64,000 nt of DNA, taken from assembly GCA_965249685.1 (NCBI GenBank), contig CBDFMN010000003.1, forward strand, positions 1,612,001 through 1,676,000. Reading direction: 5' to 3'. This stretch comes from RH-AL1 sp965249685. Lineage in GTDB: Bacteria; Pseudomonadota; Alphaproteobacteria; Rhizobiales; Beijerinckiaceae. Of the stretch, positions 58,725 through 64,000 are shown one piece after another (positions within the stretch are counted from its first letter, which is position 1; each line of letters begins with the position of its first letter). Position numbers and translations under genes: made by a program. The notes beneath the pieces are model-generated. The model ran no database searches, was not told where the DNA came from, and saw only the letters and a list, made by a program, of their open reading frames with translations.

Positions 58725-59918
58725 ATGACCATCCTCTTCGTTCGCGTCCTTGCCGTCGTCGGACTCGTGCTGGTGCTGCAGGACGCCTTCGAGGTCATGC
58801 TGCTGCCGCGGCGGACCCCGCGTCGCACCCGGTTCGTCCGCTTCTTCTTCAACGGCACCTGGCATGCCTGGGGTACCATCGCGCGGCGGATCCGGCAGAC
58901 GTCCCGGAGGGAGCGATTCCTCAGCATCTACGGTCCCATGTCGATGCTGATGCTGTTCGTCAGCTGGGCGACGGGGTTGATCTTGAGCTTCGGGCTCCTC
59001 GAATGGTCGCTGCAGTCACGCGCGCCGAACGCCCCCGTCTCGACCCTGACCGAGCAGATCTATCTGAGCGGCGTCACATTCTTCACTCTTGGCTACGGCG
59101 ATCTCGTGCCACACACGCCTTCGGGGCGGTTAGTCGCAGTGGTCGAGGCCGGCGCAGGGCTCGGCTTCATCGCGGTCGTGATCGGCTACATGCCCGTCCT
59201 CTACCAGCTCTTCGCGCGGCGCGAGGCGCACGTCATCCAGCTCGACGCGCGGGCCGGCTCGCCACCGACCGCCGCGACCATGCTGCGCCGTCACGCCCTC
59301 AGCGGCGGCCTCGACAACCTCGACGATCTGCTGCGCGAATGGGAAGTCTGGGCCTCCGAGCTGCTGGAGAGCCATCTCTCCTATCCGATGCTCGCCTATT
59401 ACCGCTCGCAGCACGACCGGCAATCCTGGTTGGCGGCGATCGCCACCATCATGGACACCTGCGCGCTGATCTTGGTCAACGTCGTCGACCGTCCGCCGCT
59501 GCAGGCGCGGATGACCTTCACCATCGCCCGCCAGGTCATCGTCGAGATGAGCCGGAGCTTCGGCCTCGGTCCCACCGCGGCCTCGCTCTACGAGCGCATG
59601 CCGCACGAGACATTCCTCGCCTTGGAGGACCTTTTCCGGGACATCGACCTCAAGTGGCACGGGGGCCCCGCCGCGGAGGAGATCTTGGCGGCGCTGCGGG
59701 CCACCTACGAGCCACTGCTAGAGAATTTGTCCGCGGCCCTGTTGCTGCCCCTGCCCGGCTGGATGCCGACGGAAGACGCGCCGGATTACTGGTCGCGCGG
59801 CCACCAGGGCGACCTGGCAGGGCTGCTGATCGACGAGCTATCCTATCGCAAGACCGGTGGCGACGAGGAGGGCGACCGCGAGGAACGGTGGCTTCGCTTG
59901 AGCCGGCGCGTGGGATGA
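58725..59918 (+). CDS. Potassium channel family protein
   Basis: A 397-residue membrane protein with an N-terminal helix (1-25), another at about 65-85, a pore loop containing the K+ selectivity filter TLGYGD (residues 121-126) and a following inner helix (about 135-160). The remaining 230 residues are cytoplasmic and helical (LREWEVWASELLESHLSYPM, TIMDTCALILVNVVDRPPLQ), without a recognisable RCK/TrkA-N domain, so gating input is unknown. It is divergent from ligD across 120 bases. An open frame continues for 25 codons in another register after its stop, so the C-terminal end could be altered by a frameshift. Confidence 0.87.
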   Translation: MTILFVRVLAVVGLVLVLQDAFEVMLLPRRTPRRTRFVRFFFNGTWHAWGTIARRIRQTSRRERFLSIYGPMSMLMLFVSWATGLILSFGLLEWSLQSRAPNAPVSTLTEQIYLSGVTFFTLGYGDLVPHTPSGRLVAVVEAGAGLGFIAVVIGYMPVLYQLFARREAHVIQLDARAGSPPTAATMLRRHALSGGLDNLDDLLREWEVWASELLESHLSYPMLAYYRSQHDRQSWLAAIATIMDTCALILVNVVDRPPLQARMTFTIARQVIVEMSRSFGLGPTAASLYERMPHETFLALEDLFRDIDLKWHGGPAAEEILAALRATYEPLLENLSAALLLPLPGWMPTEDAPDYWSRGHQGDLAGLLIDELSYRKTGGDEEGDREERWLRLSRRVG

Positions 59919-59992
59919 CGGCTTCGACGCTCCCGATCCGAGCGAACTGTCGCGCAAGGCGCCGTACGAGGAGGCAAGCGACGTCTTCTAAT

Positions 59993-60010
59993 CCCGACCC
60001 TGAGGTCGGG
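59993..60010. repeat. Short perfect hairpin downstream of the K+ channel gene
   Basis: CCCGACC (59993-59999) and GGTCGGG (60004-60010) form a seven-base GC-rich stem with a CTGA loop, 75 bases after the channel stop. The flanks lack a T-run, so it may stabilise the mRNA end or help Rho-dependent termination rather than act as an intrinsic terminator. Confidence 0.45.
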
Positions 60011-60079
60011 TCCAATGCCGAGCGACGTTGACGGCAAAAATGTTCTTGTTATGTTCGACCTTCTGCTGGGGCCGAATCC

Positions 60080-60334
60080 ATGACGCTAACCATTACCTAC
60101 ACCGCCGTGCCTTTCCTCCGGAGCATCGGCGGGCGGCTTCACCCTGGCGTCCCGCGCCATGCGGCGACACGGGAGGCCGCCCTTGCCGATGCCGAGCGCC
60201 TGGCACCATTCTACGCCGGAGTGATCGTGTTGAAGCAACGGGCGGATGTGGCGGCAGGCGTGTTCCTCGAACCCCTTCTCGTCGGCGTCGTTGGCGAGGT
60301 GCCGGACGACCTCCTGAAGCGTTCGGCCGCCTGA
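60080..60334 (+). CDS. Small conserved hypothetical protein
   Basis: An 84-residue soluble protein beginning ITYTAVPFLRSIGGRL and ending GVVGEVPDDLLKRSAA. The pattern (VPF near the start, an Ala-rich helix with AGVIVL in the middle, GEVPDD at the end) resembles small uncharacterised proteins common in Hyphomicrobiales. No domain of known function is recognised. The ribosome site is weak (CTGGGG). The gene stands alone between the K+ channel and fhs, with which it is convergent. Confidence 0.65.
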   Translation: MTLTITYTAVPFLRSIGGRLHPGVPRHAATREAALADAERLAPFYAGVIVLKQRADVAAGVFLEPLLVGVVGEVPDDLLKRSAA

Positions 60335-60377
60335 CCGGCGACCGACCCGCTGCTTGGAGTGGACGGCAGACGCGCGC

Positions 60378-62060
60378 CTAGAAGAGCCCTTCGATCTGCC
60401 CGTCCGCGTTGAGGCCGATGCGGTGAGCAGAGGGGTTCTCCGGCAGACCTGGCAAGGTCATGATATCGCCGCAGGTCAGGACGACGAACCCGGCGCCGGC
60501 CGAGAGCCGCGCGTCGACGATGGGCACGATGTGCCCGGTCGGGGCGCCCAGCGCAGACGGCGTGGCGGAGAACGAGTATTGCGTCTTCGCCACGCAGATC
60601 GGCAGGTTGCCGAAGCCCATCGCTTCGATGTCAGAGATGGCCTTCTTCGCCTTCGGCTCGATCATGATATCGGCCGCGCGATAGATCTCCTTGGCGATCA
60701 GGCGCATCTTATCGGCGATCGGCTTGTCCAACTCGTAGAGCGGCTTGTAGTGGGTGTGGCCGCTTTCGGTCATCGCCACCACCTTCTCGGCCAACTCGAT
60801 CGCTCCCTTGCCACCGTCCGCCCAATGGCGGCAAAGCACCGCCTCGGCGCCGAACTCGTCGCGGCAGACGCTTCGGATCAGGTCGATCTCGGCGTCCGTA
60901 TCGCTGGTAAAGGCGTTGATGGCGACGATAGGCGGCACACCGAACTTCTTCACGTTCTCGATGTGCCTGCCGAGGTTGGCCATGCCCTTGCGCAGCGCCT
61001 CGAGGTTCTCCCTACCAAGGTCGGCCTTGGTCAGGCCGCCGTGCATCTTGAGCGCGCGAACCGTCGCGACGATGACCGCGGCCTGCGGATCGAGGCCGGC
61101 CGCACGACACTTGATGTCGAAGAATTTCTCCGCGCCGAGGTCCGCGCCGAAGCCGGCCTCCGTCACCACATAGTCGGCGAGGTCGAGCGCGAGGTTCGTC
61201 GCGATGACCGAGTTGCAGCCGTGCGCGATGTTGGCGAAAGGGCCGCCATGAATGAAGGCCGGCGTGCCCTCCAGCGTCTGCACGAGGTTGGGCTCCAATG
61301 CGTCCTGCAGCAGCACGGTCAGGGCGCCGACAGCCTGCAATTGCTCCGCGGTCACAGGCTTGCGGTCGCGCGTCAGGCCGACGACCATCTTCTTCAAACG
61401 AGCCTGGAGGTCGGCGATGTCGGTCGCCAAGCAGAACACCGCCATGATCTCGGAGGCGACGGTGATGTCGAACTTGGTCTCGCGCAGGTAGCCGTTGGCG
61501 ACGCCGCCGAGCCCTACCACGACCTGGCGCAGTGCGCGGTCGTTCATGTCGACGGCGCGCGCCCAACTCACGCGACGCGGGTCGATGTCGAGCTTGTTGC
61601 CGTGGTAGATGTGGTTGTCGATGAGCGCCGCCAGCAGGTTGTTGGCCGACGTGATGGCGTGGAAGTCGCCGGTGAAGTGCAGGTTGATCTGCTCCATCGG
61701 AATCACCTGCGAATAGCCGCCGCCGGCCGCCCCGCCCTTGACGCCGAAGCAGGGGCCGAGCGACGGCTCGCGCATCGCCACCGCGGCCTTCTTACCGATC
61801 CGCCGCAACGCGTCGGCAAGGCCGACCGTCGTCGTCGTCTTGCCCTCACCCGCCGCCGTCGGATTGATGGCGGTGACGAGGATCAACTTACCCTTCTTCG
61901 CGCCGGGACGCTTGGCTAAGCCCTCGATGAATTTTGTCTCGACCTTGGCGACGGACTTGCCGTAAGGCACGAGCACGTCGGCGGGGATCCCTATGCGCTC
62001 GGCGACGGCAGCGATCGGCTCGGGTTTCTTGGCGCGGGCGATTTCGATGTCGGTGAGCAT
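60378..62060 (-). CDS. fhs: Formate-tetrahydrofolate ligase
   Basis: A 560-residue ATP-dependent ligase making 10-formyl-THF from formate and THF, central to one-carbon assimilation or formate reutilisation. The nucleotide loop PTAAGEGKT lies at residues 67-75, followed by REPSLGPCFGVKGGAAGGGY and NLHFTGDFHAITSANNLLAA, family-specific blocks. The C-terminus includes PGLPENPSAHRIGLNADGQI. The ATG at 62060 gives the normal length. In serine-cycle methylotrophs and glyoxylate users this enzyme links C1 units to serine; no mtdA or fch gene is nearby. The leader contains a strong hairpin at 62118-62144. Confidence 0.97.
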   Translation of the reverse strand: MLTDIEIARAKKPEPIAAVAERIGIPADVLVPYGKSVAKVETKFIEGLAKRPGAKKGKLILVTAINPTAAGEGKTTTTVGLADALRRIGKKAAVAMREPSLGPCFGVKGGAAGGGYSQVIPMEQINLHFTGDFHAITSANNLLAALIDNHIYHGNKLDIDPRRVSWARAVDMNDRALRQVVVGLGGVANGYLRETKFDITVASEIMAVFCLATDIADLQARLKKMVVGLTRDRKPVTAEQLQAVGALTVLLQDALEPNLVQTLEGTPAFIHGGPFANIAHGCNSVIATNLALDLADYVVTEAGFGADLGAEKFFDIKCRAAGLDPQAAVIVATVRALKMHGGLTKADLGRENLEALRKGMANLGRHIENVKKFGVPPIVAINAFTSDTDAEIDLIRSVCRDEFGAEAVLCRHWADGGKGAIELAEKVVAMTESGHTHYKPLYELDKPIADKMRLIAKEIYRAADIMIEPKAKKAISDIEAMGFGNLPICVAKTQYSFSATPSALGAPTGHIVPIVDARLSAGAGFVVLTCGDIMTLPGLPENPSAHRIGLNADGQIEGLF

Positions 62061-62117
62061 GGGACGCGATCCTGTTTTGGTAGAAGGGCTTGGCCCACCG
62101 AGCGACAGCGCCGGGCT

Positions 62118-62144
62118 TTGCCATGCTTCCCCCAAGCAGGGCAA
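62118..62144 (-). promoter_or_regulatory. Hairpin in the presumed fhs leader
   Basis: The minus-strand RNA would fold into two five-base stems (TTGCC/GGCAA and TGCTT/AAGCA) stacked around a single C-U mismatch, closed by a GGGGG loop. It lies about 58 bases before the fhs ATG. It is not followed by a T-run. Whether it is a regulatory leader or chance is open. Confidence 0.35.
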
Positions 62145-62249
62145 GCGGTCAAAGGTCCTAACGGCTTACGGATCGCCCGAGGCCTGCTAATTTATCCCAC
62201 GCTCGATTCGAACAAAAGTGCGATTCGTAGAAAAGCTGGGTGTGCCGTG

Positions 62250-62840
62250 ATGCCAAGTTCGCTCTCCCCCATTCCGCTGCCGCAGGGCATGACGGATGTC
62301 GACTACCTGGCCATTGAAGCCGCCGTGACGGAGACGGTGCGTGGGCGCTGGTTTCTGGCAGAATTCGCGCGGCGCAACCGCGGCGCCGAGGTCGACTTGA
62401 TGCTCAGCGCCATGGGCCGCCTGGAAAACTTGGTGAGCGCGCAGGCCCAGATGCAGGCCGTCCTGCCTCCGTTGCCCTCCTCCAACCCGTCCATCCGGCT
62501 GATGGTGCAGCGAATCAAGGAGATCGCTGCGGCGCTTGACGACATCGCCCGCGACATGCGCGAGGGCGGCCTGGCGGCACGGTTTTGGGCGGCGGTGGAC
62601 CAGCAGGCCCGTGCCGTCGCCGGACTGATGCGGACAGGCGCACCGGAAGCTGACGTCAAGGCAGACGGCGCACCCCACGGCGGCGTGCGGGCCACTGGGC
62701 GCGCGCGCGAGGCGCCGCCCCCGGCATCCGAACCGCGCCGGCTACCGCGCGTCGACGCCGCCGTAATCGACCCCCGACTTAACGTGTTCTCAGGGCTTGA
62801 TGGCTTGCCGTTGGCGCAGAAGCTGGGCTTCTTTACTTGA
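62250..62840 (+). CDS. Conserved alphaproteobacterial protein, CheZ-like N-terminal pattern
   Basis: A 196-residue cytosolic protein. The segment MTDVDYLAIEAAVTETVRGR, then WFLAEFARRNRGAEVDLMLS (about residues 13-52), is a pattern I have seen in uncharacterised Hyphomicrobiales proteins. A helical middle (IRLMVQRIKEIAAALDDIAR) and a variable Pro/Arg-rich tail ending in GLPLAQKLGFFT follow. No function is assigned; the helical build suggests a signalling or cell-division adaptor. Its last 51 bases overlap the 3' end of the convergent glycosyltransferase gene, an unusually large tail-to-tail overlap. The ATG at 62250 has no strong ribosome site. Confidence 0.72.
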   Translation: MPSSLSPIPLPQGMTDVDYLAIEAAVTETVRGRWFLAEFARRNRGAEVDLMLSAMGRLENLVSAQAQMQAVLPPLPSSNPSIRLMVQRIKEIAAALDDIARDMREGGLAARFWAAVDQQARAVAGLMRTGAPEADVKADGAPHGGVRATGRAREAPPPASEPRRLPRVDAAVIDPRLNVFSGLDGLPLAQKLGFFT

Positions 62841-63878
62841 GGCCCCTGCACGCGCCGCGCCGCAGCGCGCACCGCACGTGGCCTTGGCGGCGGCGACGTT
62901 GTCGAGGAACTGCCGCGTGGCGCGGTCCCAGGTGAACGTCTCGGCATGGGCGCGCGCGAGCGCGCGCGGGATATCCAGCGCGGCGAGGCAGGCCGCGCGC
63001 AAGTCCTCGTCCAGCACGCCGGCACCGCTCCCACCGACCACGTCGAGCGGGCCGAGCACCGGGAAGGCCGCGACCGGCAGACCGCTCGCCAGGGCCTCCA
63101 GAAGCACCATGCCGAAGGTGTCGGTCCGGCTCGGAAAGACGAAGACGTCGGCCGAGGCATAGAGCGCGGCGAGACTTTCGCCGCGCTGCACCCCTAGAAA
63201 ATGCGCCTGGGGATAGCGTCGTCGCAGCGCCGCGCCCGAAGGCCCGTCACCCACCACGACCTTCGACCCTGGCAGGTCGAGCGCCAGGAACGACTCAAGG
63301 TTTTTCTCCGGGGCGAGCCGGCCGGCGTAGAGAAACACCGGTTTAGGCAGGTCGAGAGCGATGCGCCTCGCGGGATCGAAGGCCTGTGTGTCGACGCCGC
63401 GCGACCAGTGCATCAACCGTGTAAAACCGCGGCCGGCCAGTTCGCGCGCCAGGCTTGGCGTCGACACCATGGTGCCGTCGCCGGCGTTATGGAAGCGCCG
63501 CAGCAGCGCGTAGGTGAGACGCGCCGGGATCGGGGTGCGCGCGGCGATATATTCGGGGAAGCGCGTGTGATAGCTCGTCGTGAACGGCAGGCCGCGCCTG
63601 AGGCAGAAGCGGCGAGCCGCCAAGCCGACCGGACCCTCCGTCGCGATATGGACATGATCGACGGCGCTGGCGGCGATGTGGCGGGCGGCGGAGCGCTCGC
63701 TCGTCAGGGCAAGCCGGATCTCGCCATAGGTGGGGAGCGGCACGGTTGGAAACAGGGCGGGGGTGAGGAAACGGATCTGCGCGCCGAAGGCGGGCGCGGC
63801 GGTCGCCAGCGCCTCGAGCGAACGCACGACCCCGTTCACCTGAGGGCGGAACGCGTCCGTGGCGACGAGGATACGCAT
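62790..63878 (-). CDS. GT4-family glycosyltransferase (GT-B fold)
   Basis: A 362-residue retaining glycosyltransferase. The N-terminal donor-site region is ILVATDAFRPQVNGVVRSLE, a sequence typical of sulfoquinovosyl- and mannosyl-transferases that decorate membrane lipids. The C-terminal domain has RGVDTQAFDPARRI, LYAGRLAPEKNLESFLAL and the EX7E-like catalytic segment PSRTDTFGMVLLEALASGLP. It overlaps the upstream gene's stop by three bases. A lipid-modification role is inferred from the family; the sugar and acceptor are unknown. Its 3' end overlaps the convergent small gene by 51 bases. Confidence 0.88.
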   Translation of the reverse strand: MRILVATDAFRPQVNGVVRSLEALATAAPAFGAQIRFLTPALFPTVPLPTYGEIRLALTSERSAARHIAASAVDHVHIATEGPVGLAARRFCLRRGLPFTTSYHTRFPEYIAARTPIPARLTYALLRRFHNAGDGTMVSTPSLARELAGRGFTRLMHWSRGVDTQAFDPARRIALDLPKPVFLYAGRLAPEKNLESFLALDLPGSKVVVGDGPSGAALRRRYPQAHFLGVQRGESLAALYASADVFVFPSRTDTFGMVLLEALASGLPVAAFPVLGPLDVVGGSGAGVLDEDLRAACLAALDIPRALARAHAETFTWDRATRQFLDNVAAAKATCGARCGAARAGASSKEAQLLRQRQAIKP

Positions 63879-64000
63879 CAGGCGGCCCGTTGGCCGGCCG
63901 CTGCGATCTCCGGCGGTCGTACGGGCACCCGGCTGTCGCCCGTGGACTGCCAATGCAGGATTTCTAACCGGCCGTCGAAATGCTCGACCACAGCGGTGCA
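63878..64000 (-). CDS. Probable metallophosphoesterase (LpxH-like UDP-diacylglucosamine diphosphatase), C-terminal fragment
   Basis: The last 40 codons of a gene whose start lies beyond the right edge. The readable tail is CTAVVEHFDGRLEILHW, then a polar end QSTGDSRVPVRPPEIAAAGQ. That TAVVEHxDGRxEIxxW pattern ends alphaproteobacterial metallophosphoesterases of the UDP-2,3-diacylglucosamine diphosphatase group, which commonly sit before a GT4 glycosyltransferase. The stop (63880-63878) shares a base with the glycosyltransferase ATG, so they are coupled. The fragment alone is too short to be sure. Confidence 0.55.
   Translation of the reverse strand, partial: CTAVVEHFDGRLEILHWQSTGDSRVPVRPPEIAAAGQRAA

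Noticed and set aside
1..64000. CRISPR arrays, insertion sequences, prophage genes, rRNA genes, plasmid origins
   Set aside because: I looked for direct repeats with regular spacing, transposase or integrase motifs, phage structural proteins and rRNA sequence and saw none. The only mobility sign is the tRNA-Leu repeat.

Overview
The window is GC-rich, densely coding DNA from an alphaproteobacterium, most likely a member of Hyphomicrobiales (Rhizobiales). The evidence is local gene order and lineage-typical families: rplS followed by leuC; lptM-lysA followed by the TIGR02302/DUF4175 membrane protein; a twin-transmembrane protein and PduO adenosyltransferase followed by etfBA and a 3-hydroxybutyryl-CoA dehydrogenase; a DUF992 secreted protein; a plant-type glutamate-cysteine ligase; and two promoter-like sequences fitting the alphaproteobacterial general-stress sigma factor EcfG. 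There are no rRNA genes, insertion sequences or CRISPR arrays. There is one tRNA, tRNA-Leu(CAA).

Layout. 1-3.3 kb: the end of a tightly overlapping catabolic operon (FAD oxidase, flavodoxin-fold quinone reductase, creatininase-like amidohydrolase, CocE/NonD esterase). 3.4-4.7 kb: DoxX and glutathione transferase, divergent. 4.7-8.7 kb: a Calvin-cycle block with cbbF-cbbP-cbbY read leftwards and cbbR divergent, separated by a control region with tandem CbbR-type half sites. 8.8-11.3 kb: rplS, a VOC protein and leuC. 11.35-12.97 kb: tRNA-Leu, a TetR/RidA pair, and a displaced copy of the tRNA 3' end, which looks like a very small tRNA-integrated island. 13.2 kb: a secreted Met/His/Arg-rich peptide. 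13.5-21 kb: glycolate oxidase glcDEF, an Old Yellow Enzyme and malate synthase G. 21-30.7 kb: DUF992, RluA, lptM, lysA, DUF4175, the cobalamin adenosyltransferase and etfBA-hbd.

30.7-41.5 kb: an ABC exporter, a MoeB-like protein, a PAP2 phosphatase, argG, an SPFH protein, a tonB-like gene overlapping recF, and a second tonB with exbD and exbB. 41.6-47.4 kb: a universal stress protein, a PRC-barrel protein with a small hydrophilic protein, a quaternary-amine/osmoprotectant ABC importer lacking its binding protein, and gshA. 47.5-51.8 kb: an orphan Flp pilin, DUF937, a MATE exporter, a CDF metal exporter and a secreted Pro-rich protein. 51.8-55.9 kb: a large LplT-PlsC-Aas fusion and a divergent TetR regulator sharing two identical-architecture operators. 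55.9-64 kb: DNA ligase D, a K+ channel, formate-THF ligase, small conserved proteins, a GT4 glycosyltransferase and the end of a probable metallophosphoesterase.

How it fits together: CbbF, CbbP and CbbY serve CO2 fixation. Glycolate formed from RuBisCO oxygenation could be oxidised by GlcDEF and condensed by GlcB, so both halves of autotrophy and its photorespiratory salvage lie within about 16 kb, although RuBisCO itself is not in the window. The best candidates for new biology are the tRNA-flanked TetR/RidA mini-island with paired operators, the Met/His-rich exported peptide, the TetR-controlled phospholipid-recycling fusion, and the EcfG-type promoter in front of ligD.
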